Shown here one piece after another: positions 25,564 to 33,966 of a stretch of 64,000 nucleotides of DNA; the first letter of the stretch is position 1, and every line of letters starts with the position of its first letter. The notes beneath the pieces are model-generated. The model saw only the letters and a list, made by a program, of their open reading frames with translations. It did no database searches and had not been told where the DNA came from. A program made the position numbers and the translations under genes. Source of the DNA: Actinokineospora globicatena (GTDB lineage Bacteria > Actinomycetota > Actinomycetes > Mycobacteriales > Pseudonocardiaceae); contig NZ_JAMTCR010000004.1 of assembly GCF_024171945.1 (NCBI RefSeq), positions 1-64,000 on the forward strand. The letters are read 5' to 3'.

Positions 25564-26171
25564 GACCCGACTCCCGCACCGGCCAGCCGAGCGTTGGCGA
25601 ATGCCACTGTCCGATCCAGTGCCTGTTGGTGGCCGTCGGAGTTAAGCTGCTCGTGCGGGAGGTCCAAGTCGAGCAGGACTTGGTGGACGTGCTGGTCGGC
25701 GAGTGCGCGGAAGTCCAGGTTCGGGTCGCGGCGTTTGTTGCGGCCCAGCGGTAGGTCCGGGTCGAGGGTGGTGCGTAGGAGTAGGTCGTAGTGTTCGCTG
25801 TGGGAGCGCACCATCGACTCCAACGCCGCCACGGCAACGGGGTCGGGCTGTTCGTCGCGGTAGGCGAGGGCGGCCCGGTAGTAGCCCAGTGCGTCTGGTG
25901 CGGCGCGGTCGACGAGGACGATGTCGGCGTGCAGCCAGGCTTCGAGTTCGTTGCTGATGCCTCGGGTGATGAACCACAGGGTGGAGGCGTAGGTGTGGTT
26001 GAACAGGATCGGCAACCCGATCCGCTGCGCCTGCTCACCCAGATCGGCGACGGTGGCGACTTGGATGTCGTGGAGGCGTAGTTCGTGGGCGAGGCGGGCG
26101 AGGAAGGTGGACTTGCCGGTGGAGTGGGTTCCCAGGACTCCGATCATGATCGGACGCTCGAGCTTCACCAC
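25560..26171 (-). CDS. P-loop NTPase, AAA_28/NadR-kinase-like
   Basis: A 203-residue protein with Walker A GTHSTGKS (14-21) and a following VATVADLGEQAQRIG strand-helix. DIVLVDRAAPDALGYY carries the Asp-Arg pair seen in NadR-type and nucleoside/nucleotide kinases. The fold suggests phosphoryl transfer to a small molecule, perhaps a nucleoside or nicotinamide riboside, though the substrate is not evident. ATG 26171 (MVKLERP) or the internal ATG nearer the P-loop could be the start. It overlaps the exonuclease gene by 7 nt and the next gene by 4 nt. Confidence 0.65.
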   Translation of the reverse strand: MVKLERPIMIGVLGTHSTGKSTFLARLAHELRLHDIQVATVADLGEQAQRIGLPILFNHTYASTLWFITRGISNELEAWLHADIVLVDRAAPDALGYYRAALAYRDEQPDPVAVAALESMVRSHSEHYDLLLRTTLDPDLPLGRNKRRDPNLDFRALADQHVHQVLLDLDLPHEQLNSDGHQQALDRTVAFANARLAGAGVGS

Positions 26172-26770
26172 AAGCCTCCCTCGGATGCGTCGAATCCGGG
26201 CAACGCGGCGGCGCGTACGAGGGCGGGCCAGTCATGGCCGGACTGTTCGGCGAGGGTGAGTAGGAGTCGGGCGGTCATCCAGGTGTCGTAGCCCGCGCGA
26301 TGTCGCTGCCCCGTGAACTCGTCGACGTCGAACCCGGCGTGGGTGATGAGCCTGTCCAGGCCGTAGCCGTCCAGACGGGGCCAGACGTGCTTGGCCAGCC
26401 GGAGGGTGTCGAGCACCAACGGCGGTGCCCACCCTGGCAGATGCGCAGCGAGGACACGGTGCTCGACTGAGGCGTTGTGGGCGACGATCACCCGGTCGGT
26501 GAGCGCGGCGGTGATCTGGTCGGCGATCTCGGGCCAGGTGGGGCTGTGGGCGACGTCGGCGTTGCTGATGCCGTGGACCTTGCGGGTCACCACCGAGCTG
26601 ATTGGCATCTCCGGGCGCACCAACCACGTGCGCACCTGCTCGGGGTGCAGTGGCTGGTCGAGTGTGAGGATGCCGATCTCGACGATCAGCGGCGGCTGTC
26701 CGCCGTTGCCTTCGACATCCACGACGGCCAAGCGCTGCCCGGCCAGCACCTGGGGAATCGAGTAGGTCAT
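26165..26770 (-). CDS. DEDDh 3'-5' exonuclease
   Basis: A 201-residue DnaQ-like exonuclease. Exo I is AVVDVEGNG with Asp18 and Glu20; Exo II is VIVAHNASVEHRVL, with Glu103 standing where most family members have Asp; Exo III is HRAGYDTWMTA with His157 and Asp162. The two-metal site is therefore largely complete. The enzyme would trim single-stranded DNA or RNA from the 3' end. It is free-standing, without polymerase or helicase domains. It is coupled to the radical SAM gene upstream (ATGA) and to the P-loop gene downstream, which suggests a nucleic-acid or nucleotide role for the operon. Confidence 0.85.
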   Translation of the reverse strand: MTYSIPQVLAGQRLAVVDVEGNGGQPPLIVEIGILTLDQPLHPEQVRTWLVRPEMPISSVVTRKVHGISNADVAHSPTWPEIADQITAALTDRVIVAHNASVEHRVLAAHLPGWAPPLVLDTLRLAKHVWPRLDGYGLDRLITHAGFDVDEFTGQRHRAGYDTWMTARLLLTLAEQSGHDWPALVRAAALPGFDASEGGLW

Positions 26771-27945
26771 GGCGCCTCCTGCGTTTCGGCGGTCCAGCCG
26801 ATGTCGGCTCGGCCGTGCCTGCTCGGGTGATGGGGCTTGGCCAGGTCGTGGACCTGGTAGCCGAGCCCGTGCTGCATGCGATATCGGCGCTGCTCGTCCA
26901 ACCCCTCAACCACGATCGCCCGATCGGTGACCTCCACCAGCCTCCCGCCCAAGTCCTCCGCCAACGCGGCCACCGGCCCTACTTCCGGGCGGGACCACGC
27001 GGTCGCGCAACGTCGCAGCTGCGCGCTGGGGCAGATGTCGCACAGTTCGCGGATGCCGAAGTGCCCGTTGTAGTCCGCCAGCCCGTGCGCGTAGGCGACC
27101 GCGCAGCTGGTCTTGCGGAACAACGGCGACCCGTGACCCCGCGCTCTGGCCGCCGCGAGGATCCGCTGCTCAAGGTCCTGCGGGAAGATCTTGCGACGCG
27201 CCTCCTCGTCGTAGGGTTCGGGCAGGTCGTGTGCTCGGTAGTAGTCGCGGATCTGGTCCTTGAAGAACAACCCCGTGAACACCGTCGCATGCGCGTACCG
27301 ACTCAACTCGCCCAGCGCCGTGGACAGGTGCTCATCGGTGTCGTTGAGGCCAGGCACGATCGGCCGCCAGTACAACACCACCCGAAACCGGTCAGCGTGC
27401 TCGAACGCGACCTTCAACGACGACGCGGCGATGTCGGAGTCGACCGGCTCGATCTCTTTCCGCTCGATGCCCGACCAGGTGACCAATAACGTCACCTTCA
27501 AGTGCCGCAACGAGTTCAGCACCGCGCAGTCCTCAGGTGTCACCCGCCACCGAGTGATCACCAGAACGTGATTGGTCAACCCCCGCTCGTCGAGCAGCCG
27601 CAGCGTGGCGAAGGTGTGCGGCTTGACCACCGGCAACATCGGATCCGTGGCCCGGTTGAAGATCTGCACCGGGGTCACGTGTGCCTGGAAGTGCGGGTGC
27701 CCGACCAGTAGATCGACCGCGTCCTCATCCGACATCAACGCGCGAGGAACCTTCATGGTGAAGTTGTCGAACAGGTGGCGCACGCAGTATCCGCAATCCA
27801 GCGGGCACCCCACGACGTGGTTCAGGCTCAACCCGCTCTTGCGGTTCTCGATCACCTCCAACAACTCCGGCCTCATCCCAGCCCGCTCCTCCTTGCCAAG
27901 GATGGGCAGGAGCCTGGCCCCTGCCGTCTGTCGAGTGATCGTCAC
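26767..27945 (-). CDS. Radical SAM enzyme with extra C-terminal cysteines
   Basis: A 392-residue radical SAM protein, first gene of the coupled operon. The cluster motif GCPLDCGYC gives C47, C51 and C54 (CxxxCxxC). PVQIFNRATDPM and LVTWSG continue the TIM-barrel pattern, similar to spore-photoproduct-lyase-like proteins. Near the C-terminus C281, C302, C305 and C313 (ELCDICPSAQLRRC) may bind an auxiliary Fe-S cluster. GTG 27945 is chosen because GGAGGCGGG precedes it at normal spacing; an upstream ATG at 27969 would place that site inside the gene. Substrate unknown. Confidence 0.8.
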   Translation of the reverse strand: MTITRQTAGARLLPILGKEERAGMRPELLEVIENRKSGLSLNHVVGCPLDCGYCVRHLFDNFTMKVPRALMSDEDAVDLLVGHPHFQAHVTPVQIFNRATDPMLPVVKPHTFATLRLLDERGLTNHVLVITRWRVTPEDCAVLNSLRHLKVTLLVTWSGIERKEIEPVDSDIAASSLKVAFEHADRFRVVLYWRPIVPGLNDTDEHLSTALGELSRYAHATVFTGLFFKDQIRDYYRAHDLPEPYDEEARRKIFPQDLEQRILAAARARGHGSPLFRKTSCAVAYAHGLADYNGHFGIRELCDICPSAQLRRCATAWSRPEVGPVAALAEDLGGRLVEVTDRAIVVEGLDEQRRYRMQHGLGYQVHDLAKPHHPSRHGRADIGWTAETQEAP

Positions 27946-28153
27946 GATGGACCCGCCTCCTGTGCCCATAGACCTCCGGTCCGCTCATTCGAGCAAGACC
28001 GCGAGCACGGCGATAAGGAGGCAACAAGGACGCAACCAGCATGCGCGCCGATTTGCCTCCCAGGCGGAGACGCATCGTCAACAGCGCCCCCGCGCCGCTA
28101 CCAGGCATGCCTATGCTGCAAGACGAGAGCCGACTCGACCGTGGAGATCAACG

Positions 28154-29446
28154 ATGGAACACGTCATGCCGAATGCTGGGGAGGTATACCCCGCCGCTGG
28201 TCTCGCCGAGGAGATCCGGGCACGACGCAAGGCGGCCGGGCTCAGCCACGCCCAGCTCGCAGCGCAGGTCGGCTACTCCCGGCAGTACGTGTCCCTGGCC
28301 GAACGACCCACCGGTGGTCTCCCATCAGCGGGTCTGGTCAAGGCGATCGACCACGCTCTCGCCGCGGGTGGCGCGTTGATCGAGTTGCGGGAAGCGGCAG
28401 CGCAGATTCGTTCAGGTCAACGTGAATCCCGCACCGCCGTTGTGCCTGCTGCCCTGACGGCAACGATGCCGGTTGACACCGTTCGCGCGGCTGCGGGCGA
28501 GGCGGTGAAGTTCGCTCGTCGTCACGGTGGTCATGGGTTGCATGGGGCTGTGCTGGAGCAGTTGGAGGCGGAGGTGCTGCGCCTGGCCAACGAGTTTCTG
28601 GAGGATGCTCCGACGACCGTTGTCGCTCGGTGCCGGAGCACACGAGATGAGTTGTTCCGGCTGCTCGACCAACCGCGATGGCCGCAGCAGGCCCGCCAGT
28701 TGCACGCGCTCGCCGCGCGGACTTGCGGCTATCTGGCGATCGCCGACAGCGACTTCTTCGGCGAGTACGCGGCCGCCGATGACCATGCTCGCAGCGCGTG
28801 GCAGCTGGCTGAGCTCGCCGACCAGGATGAGCTTCGATCCTGGGTGCGCAGCGTGCAGTCGGCCATCGCGTTCTGGGCCGGCCACTGGCAGACAGCCGAC
28901 GAGTTCGCGGCCGAGGCGCTGGAGCTGGCCATCACCCGATCCAGCGGATCGCGTGCGATCGCCATGCGAGCACGCGCCCTGGCTCGCCTCGGTGACGTCG
29001 CTACCCTGCGGCGCACGGCCGAGATCCAGGTGCCGGACTTGGCGCACACCGGGGAGACTGGGATTGTGCTGTTCACCGACATGAACCTCCAACGCTGCCT
29101 TGGTGGGGCCTACCTGTGGATCGGCGATCACGACAACGCCCGAGCCCACCTGGAGCAAGCCCTGGACGGCTACGAGCGAGACCGTGCGTTCGACTACGCG
29201 GTCATCGCCGTCACCCGACTCGACCTGGCGGCCACACACCTGGCCCGCGGCGAGCTGCGGGCCGCCATCGCCGTCACCGAACCCGTGCTCACCATGCCTG
29301 ATACTCGCCGTCTGGAAGGTGCGCGGCGCAGGGTGCGTCACCTCCGAAGCGACTTGGCCACCGCGCCGTTCCATACTGACCCGAGCGCCCGCAGATGGGC
29401 AGACGAGCTGGACGCGTTCGCCACCCATACGGTCCTGGCGGGCTAA
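28154..29446 (+). CDS. XRE regulator with TPR-like sensor region
   Basis: A 430-residue regulator. HTH about 18-75 (LAEEIRARRKAAGLSHAQLA, YSRQYVSLAERPTGGLPSAG), then a long all-helical region with TPR-like repeats (LGGAYLWIGDHDNARAHLEQ, ALDGYERDRAFDYAVIAVTR). It is divergent from the radical SAM operon with about 200 bases between, so it is placed to control both directions. The regulator at 30621-31901 shares the same HTH (YTRQYISLAERAHRNLPSAE), hence both may read related operators. ATG 28154 is preferred; ATG 28166 is possible. Confidence 0.8.
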   Translation: MEHVMPNAGEVYPAAGLAEEIRARRKAAGLSHAQLAAQVGYSRQYVSLAERPTGGLPSAGLVKAIDHALAAGGALIELREAAAQIRSGQRESRTAVVPAALTATMPVDTVRAAAGEAVKFARRHGGHGLHGAVLEQLEAEVLRLANEFLEDAPTTVVARCRSTRDELFRLLDQPRWPQQARQLHALAARTCGYLAIADSDFFGEYAAADDHARSAWQLAELADQDELRSWVRSVQSAIAFWAGHWQTADEFAAEALELAITRSSGSRAIAMRARALARLGDVATLRRTAEIQVPDLAHTGETGIVLFTDMNLQRCLGGAYLWIGDHDNARAHLEQALDGYERDRAFDYAVIAVTRLDLAATHLARGELRAAIAVTEPVLTMPDTRRLEGARRRVRHLRSDLATAPFHTDPSARRWADELDAFATHTVLAG

Positions 29447-29449
29447 CCC

Positions 29450-30178
29450 GTGGACCTGACGGTGCTTGGCTGCGCCACCCCTTACCCTCGCCCAGGACAG
29501 CCCTGTTCCGGATACCTGGTCAGCGAGAGCGACACCCACCTCGTCCTCGACTGCGGCTCGGGCACCTTCGCCGCCCTCCAGACCCACTTGGCCCCTGGCC
29601 AGGTCACCGCGTTGTGGATCTCGCACCTGCACCCCGACCACAGTGCCGATCTGCTCGCCTGGTCCAACTGGGCGCTCAACACCCAGAACGCGCCCCGCAT
29701 CCCCGTTTATGGGCCGCCTGGCTGGGCGCGGCGGCTCGATCAGATGCTCACTGACGACTCCGCCTTGGTCGACGGCATCTTCGAGGTCCACGAACTCCGC
29801 GATCACCACACTGTCGCCCACGGCCCACTGACACTGACCGCGCGCGTGGTCGAGCACTCGGTGCCCGGCTTTGGGGTTCGTGTCGAGAGCCCTACCGCGC
29901 GGCTGGCGTACTCCGGTGACACGGAGCCCTGCCCGGCACTCGTCGACCTCGCCCGCGACGTCGATCTGTTCGTGTGCGAAGCAGGCACCGCCTCGCCCAG
30001 CCGATTCCACACCACCCGCGAGCAAGCGGTCCACACAGCGATAGCAGCAGGCGCGAAGCAGTTGCTGCTCACTCACCTCGCATCGGCACTGGATCCGGAC
30101 GCACTAACCACCGCGCCAGGTCTGGCGACCACGGTTGCCGAACCGGGTTGGCAGTGGAGTTCGGGTCAGCGGGGCTGA
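29450..30178 (+). CDS. Metallo-beta-lactamase-fold hydrolase (RNase Z-like)
   Basis: A 242-residue MBL-fold protein. The metal motif is SHLHPDHSAD with His59, His61, Asp63 and His64; further ligands appear in VVEHSVPGFG, YSGDTEPC and LLLTHL. This order resembles RNase Z/ElaC-type and PhnP-like phosphodiesterases. The GTG start lies 3 bases after the regulator's stop, so it belongs to the same transcript. Its 3' end overlaps the convergent Nudix gene by 13 bases. The substrate could be a cyclic or modified nucleotide, which is speculative. Confidence 0.8.
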   Translation: MDLTVLGCATPYPRPGQPCSGYLVSESDTHLVLDCGSGTFAALQTHLAPGQVTALWISHLHPDHSADLLAWSNWALNTQNAPRIPVYGPPGWARRLDQMLTDDSALVDGIFEVHELRDHHTVAHGPLTLTARVVEHSVPGFGVRVESPTARLAYSGDTEPCPALVDLARDVDLFVCEAGTASPSRFHTTREQAVHTAIAAGAKQLLLTHLASALDPDALTTAPGLATTVAEPGWQWSSGQRG

Positions 30179-30624
30179 CCGTGTTCCAGGTACAGCGGTG
30201 CGGTGCCGCTGTAGGCCGCGAACGCTTGGGTGAGGCGACGTTCCAGGCGGGGGATGACGAACTCGCCAAGCCGAGTGACGGGTACCCAGTCGACCTTGTC
30301 GAGTTCGGTGCCGTCGAGTTGGATGCGGTGCTCGTCGTCGCCGAGGGGGCCGCAGTCGAAGACGTAGAGGATCTTGTCGCCTTCGGGGCCGTTGGGTGCC
30401 CAGTCGTGCACCAGCAGGCGCTGGACGGTGCGGGTGAGGCCCAGTTCTTCGCGGATCTCGCGTTCGCAGGCGTCGGCGGGGGACTCGCCGCGGTCGACGT
30501 AGCCGCCGGGGATGTCCCAGCGGTTGCCGTAGGTCTTCCGTACCAGCAGGACCTCGTCGCCGTTGACGAACAGGGCGCCCGCTGCGAGTCTGGGTGTCGC
30601 GAACAGGTCGGCGGGGTTGCTCAT
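30166..30624 (-). CDS. Nudix hydrolase
   Basis: A 152-residue Nudix enzyme with a perfect box: G41, E47, R55-E56, E59-E60, G62-L63 in GYVDRGESPADACEREIREE. It hydrolyses a nucleoside diphosphate linked to another moiety; the substrate cannot be read from sequence. The ATG overlaps the stop of the XRE-TPR regulator (ATGA), so regulator and enzyme are co-translated. It converges with the MBL hydrolase. Confidence 0.88.
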   Translation of the reverse strand: MSNPADLFATPRLAAGALFVNGDEVLLVRKTYGNRWDIPGGYVDRGESPADACEREIREELGLTRTVQRLLVHDWAPNGPEGDKILYVFDCGPLGDDEHRIQLDGTELDKVDWVPVTRLGEFVIPRLERRLTQAFAAYSGTAPLYLEHGQPR

Positions 30625-31901
30625 GGCCGTGCCCCTGCGACGTCGAGCCGTTGAGCGAGCCGGTCAAGGCCCACACCGGGCTTACCGCGCGTGGACTTCA
30701 CCAAGCCTGCCACCACCGTCCTCGCCACGTGGTGCTGCCGCACGTGCTCCGGCGCGTCCCGCTCGGCCGCGAACAACGTGGACAACGCCTCGTCACGGCG
30801 GCCGGTGAGGCTCTGGGCGCGGGCGATGTCGATCAGGTACCGCGTGCGCCGCTCCAAGGGCACCGATGCGTTGCCCAAGGGCTGGGCGTTGAGGACCGTC
30901 TGGAAGTCGTCGAGTTCGGTCGCCGTGTTGACGCGGTGGATGGCGACGTTGGTCGGCCCGAACGCTGTCCACAACTCGTTGCCGTCGCGGCCCAGACGAC
31001 GTGCGGTGTCGTCGGCCTCGCGCAAGTAGTCAGCGGTGCGGTCGCTGTCGCCGAATCGAGCGGCGGCCATCGAACCCGCGAGGAACAACATGCCGTACAC
31101 CGACAGTGCACGGTCCCCGCCGTTCAGAGTGGGTTTCATGTCGTGCGCCGCCGACTCGATCTGACGCATCGCGGCCTCCAGACGACCGCACGACAACATC
31201 GCGAACGCCGCCGATCGCATCAACGACCCGCGAACGACCGGATCACCCGCAAGCTGAGCTGCGGCCAACCCACGTTCCGCCGCGATCCAGGCCAGATCGA
31301 GATCCCGCGTCTTGGTCAACACCGCTGCCGCTGCCTGATAAGCGAGAGCACGAACGACCTCGACGCCTTGTCGCTCGGCGGCAGGCACCTCGCGCGAGGC
31401 GACGGCCGTGTCCGAGAGCAGCGTGCAGACCCGGTTAGCGGCGACGGAGAATCGTGACTGCTGATACGCGTCGAAACAGCGCTCCAAGTCGCGTCGCAGA
31501 TCGGCCAGAGACAGCGGGGCATCAGGCACCGTGTCCGGCTGGCACGAGTAGTCCATCAACAGATCGCAGAGGTCGTCCACCGGCGAGCCATGAGTGGTCG
31601 GCTTGGAGATCGGGGCATCGGCCAGCTTCGCGCGACGAGTCCGCTGCTCAGACTTGGCCTCTCCACGCAGGCCAATCAACGCCCCATCGGCGCCGAGCGC
31701 GGCGTCCAAGGCTCGGATCAACTCCGCCGAGGGCAGGTTCCGATGCGCCCGTTCCGCCAGGGAGATGTACTGCCTGGTGTACCCCACACGCTGCGCCAAC
31801 TGCGGCTGACTCAGCCCTCGGTCCCGCCGCAACCGCCGCACCTCGGCAGCCAACACCACCGCGGCTGCGCCCGGCTCACCTACACCGTCTCCCGACACCA
31901 C
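30621..31901 (-). CDS. XRE regulator with TPR-like region, paired with Nudix
   Basis: A 426-residue regulator. HTH about 18-75 (LRRDRGLSQPQLAQRVGYTR, QYISLAERAHRNLPSAELIR) followed by TPR-like helices (AWIAAERGLAAAQLAGDPVV, RGSLMRSAAFAMLSCGRLEA). It is the paralogue of the regulator at 28154-29446. It reads leftward from a divergent intergenic region shared with the asparaginase gene and is coupled to the Nudix gene by ATGA. It probably senses a small molecule or peptide handled by the neighbouring enzymes. Confidence 0.8.
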   Translation of the reverse strand: MVSGDGVGEPGAAAVVLAAEVRRLRRDRGLSQPQLAQRVGYTRQYISLAERAHRNLPSAELIRALDAALGADGALIGLRGEAKSEQRTRRAKLADAPISKPTTHGSPVDDLCDLLMDYSCQPDTVPDAPLSLADLRRDLERCFDAYQQSRFSVAANRVCTLLSDTAVASREVPAAERQGVEVVRALAYQAAAAVLTKTRDLDLAWIAAERGLAAAQLAGDPVVRGSLMRSAAFAMLSCGRLEAAMRQIESAAHDMKPTLNGGDRALSVYGMLFLAGSMAAARFGDSDRTADYLREADDTARRLGRDGNELWTAFGPTNVAIHRVNTATELDDFQTVLNAQPLGNASVPLERRTRYLIDIARAQSLTGRRDEALSTLFAAERDAPEHVRQHHVARTVVAGLVKSTRGKPGVGLDRLAQRLDVAGARP

Positions 31902-31928
31902 CCGAAACTAGCAGCAACCGTCATCGCT

Positions 31929-31948
31929 GCACCGGTCACCGACGGTGC
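31929..31948. promoter_or_regulatory. Inverted repeat between divergent genes
   Basis: GCACCG and CGGTGC, perfect 6-base arms with an 8-base spacer, lie in the 95-base gap between the XRE-TPR regulator and the asparaginase gene. A TTGACT follows at 31952-31957. This is a plausible operator, but by eye only. Confidence 0.3.
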
Positions 31949-31996
31949 GCGTTGACTACGGTATGAACGCCAGGCCAGCCAACCCTAGGACGCGCA

Positions 31997-32995
31997 GTGC
32001 CAGACACCCGGATGCCTCACGTAGTTGTCTTCGGCCTCGGCGGCACCATCGCCATGACCTCCACCGCGAACGGGGGAGTAGCCCCTGCGCTGTCGGCGGA
32101 GCAGCTCGTGGCGGCCGTCCCGGGTCTCGCCGAGACCAGGATCGATGTCGAGGTGGTCGACTTTCGTCGGGTGCCGGGGGCGTCGCTGTCGTTCGACGAT
32201 CTCGACGAGTTGGCCGCCGCGATCGAGGGGCACTTGGCGGCTGGTGCGGATGGGGTGGTGGTCACTAAAGGCACCGACACCATTGAGGAGACCGCGTTCT
32301 TCCTCGACCTCGGCCAGACCCGTCCGGAGCCGGTTGTGGTCACCGGCGCGATGCGTAACCCCACCATGGCGGGCGCTGACGGGCCTGCGAACCTGCTCGC
32401 AGCGATCCAGACCGCCGCGCACCCAACTGCTCGGGATCTGGGTGGGCTGGTGGTGTTCGCCGACGAGATCCACGCCGCATCCCGCGTGCGCAAAACACAC
32501 TCGACCAGCGGCCACACCTTCGTCTCCGCCAACGGCGGCCCGCTCGGCTACCTCGTCGAAGGCAAACCCCAGGTCCTCAACAAGCCGACCACCCGCATCA
32601 CCGTGCCGGGCGCGAGCACACGCCAGGTCGAGGTCGGGCTGATCACCATGACCCTCGGCGACACCGGGACCCTGCTCCGCGCCACCGCCGACCATTTCGA
32701 CGCCTTGGTGGTCGCCGGGTTCGGCGTCGGGCACGTACCCGCCAACGTCGTCGAGATCCTGACCGAGTTGGCCGCCGCCAAGCCTGTTGTGCTGGCTTCC
32801 CGCACCGGCGCCGGATCGGTGCTCACCCGCACCTACGCGTTCCCCGGCTCCGAGTCCGACCTCATCGCTCGCGGCCTCATCCCAGCGGGCTTCCTCGACC
32901 CGCTCAAGGCCCGGATCCTGCTGCACCGCCTCCTGGCCACCGGACACGACCACAACACCATCCGTGCTGTCTTCACCGGGAGCGGGAATGCGTAG
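31997..32995 (+). CDS. L-asparaginase-family amidohydrolase
   Basis: A 332-residue asparaginase. The N-terminal nucleophile motif is GLGGTIAMT (Thr17) and the second catalytic block is VVTKGTDTIEETA (Thr93-Asp94); a lysine of the catalytic set lies in SRVRKTHS. No signal peptide, so cytoplasmic. It hydrolyses L-asparagine or a related amide. GTG 31997 is the reported start; ATG 32012 would remove five residues. Its stop overlaps the PPC-domain gene, forming a three-gene rightward group with CutA. Linkage to two XRE regulators suggests a specialised rather than housekeeping role. Confidence 0.88.
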   Translation: MPDTRMPHVVVFGLGGTIAMTSTANGGVAPALSAEQLVAAVPGLAETRIDVEVVDFRRVPGASLSFDDLDELAAAIEGHLAAGADGVVVTKGTDTIEETAFFLDLGQTRPEPVVVTGAMRNPTMAGADGPANLLAAIQTAAHPTARDLGGLVVFADEIHAASRVRKTHSTSGHTFVSANGGPLGYLVEGKPQVLNKPTTRITVPGASTRQVEVGLITMTLGDTGTLLRATADHFDALVVAGFGVGHVPANVVEILTELAAAKPVVLASRTGAGSVLTRTYAFPGSESDLIARGLIPAGFLDPLKARILLHRLLATGHDHNTIRAVFTGSGNA

Positions 32996-33458
32996 CCACG
33001 AACTCACCCTCGGCCGCAGCTTCGCCGTCGCCTTCGACCACGGCGACGACTTCTTCGAAGCCCTCGACCAGTTCTGCCGCGACAACAACGTCCGCCAGGG
33101 CTACATCCCCGGCTTCATCGCGGGCTTCGCCGACGTCCAGATCGTCGGCACCTGCGACAAACTCGACGACCCTCAAGCTCCCGTGTGGAGCCAGGTCCAC
33201 CTCACCAACGCCGAGGCGTTCGGTGGCGGCACCCTCGCCTGGGACCCAGTCGAGGGACGCGTCGCGCCGCATATCCACGTCACCGTCGGCCTCAAGGAAC
33301 GCAGCGCTACCGCCCACACCAGCCACCTGCTCGGTGCTCGAGTCCAGTTCCTCACGGAAATGCTCGTTATCGAGGTCGCCGCCCCCACCATGCACCGAGT
33401 CCGCCAACCAGACCTCTACAACGTCCCTCTCCTGCACTTCACGGGTGAGGACAGCTAG
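32988..33458 (+). CDS. PPC/PCC-domain (DUF296) protein
   Basis: A 156-residue protein of the plant-and-prokaryote conserved (PPC, DUF296) family: ALDQFCRDNNVRQGYIPGFI, then EAFGGGTLAWDPVEG and HIHVTVGLK with the conserved histidines, and MLVIEVAAP. Members form trimers and some bind DNA. ATG 32988 lies 8 bases inside the asparaginase gene, so the two are co-translated. The function in bacteria is poorly known. Confidence 0.82.
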   Translation: MRSHELTLGRSFAVAFDHGDDFFEALDQFCRDNNVRQGYIPGFIAGFADVQIVGTCDKLDDPQAPVWSQVHLTNAEAFGGGTLAWDPVEGRVAPHIHVTVGLKERSATAHTSHLLGARVQFLTEMLVIEVAAPTMHRVRQPDLYNVPLLHFTGEDS

Positions 33459-33500
33459 ACGGCGCCAAGTGGCTCGATGGTCTGGCTAGGCTGCTGACCC

Positions 33501-33836
33501 ATGACAGGCTTTCTGCAGGTCTCGACCACTGCCGCCAGCAAGGACGCCGCTGCAAAGCTCGCGCGCTCCGCTGTCGGTGCACGGCTCGCCGCCAGTGCCC
33601 AGGTGATCGGACCCGTGGCGTCCGTGTTCTGGCACCTGGGTGAACTCGGTGAAGGCGAGGAGTGGCAGATCCTGCTCAAGACGACCAGCGGACGCTTCGC
33701 CGCCCTGCGGGACCACCTCGTCTCCGAGCACGAGTGGGACAACCCCGAGGTCACTGCCACCCCGCTCACGGAGGGGTCCGCGGCCTACTTCGACTGGCTC
33801 ACCCGCACCGTGTCACCGGACGTCACGGAAGGCTGA
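33501..33836 (+). CDS. cutA: CutA-like protein
   Basis: A 111-residue CutA1-type protein: LQVSTTAASKDAAAKLARSA, AARLAASAQVIGPVASVFWH, EEWQILLKTTSGR and a C-terminal ATPLTEGSAAYFDWL match the family order. CutA forms trimers with a ferredoxin-like fold and was linked to metal tolerance; its true role is unclear. The usual Cys of the divalent-cation motif is replaced by Ser (AASAQV). It follows the PPC gene after 42 bases. Trimeric CutA and PPC proteins side by side could be signal sensors, which is only an inference. Confidence 0.8.
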   Translation: MTGFLQVSTTAASKDAAAKLARSAVGARLAASAQVIGPVASVFWHLGELGEGEEWQILLKTTSGRFAALRDHLVSEHEWDNPEVTATPLTEGSAAYFDWLTRTVSPDVTEG

Positions 33837-33966
33837 CCATCCGAAGCGCCATCGGCAGGATCTTCATGATCGAAATCGACCCTACTTGATCAGACCGCCA
33901 GAACGGCCGGCGACGAGAGGGCCACAGGGGTGCGACCAGATGAAAGGCGTTGCCGCTGTCGAGGCC

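Noticed and set aside
28412-30076. Very long leftward open frame (554 codons) across 28412-30076
   Set aside because: It is antisense to the XRE-TPR and MBL genes, whose motifs are clear; the frame has no recognisable family and reflects GC-rich shadow coding.
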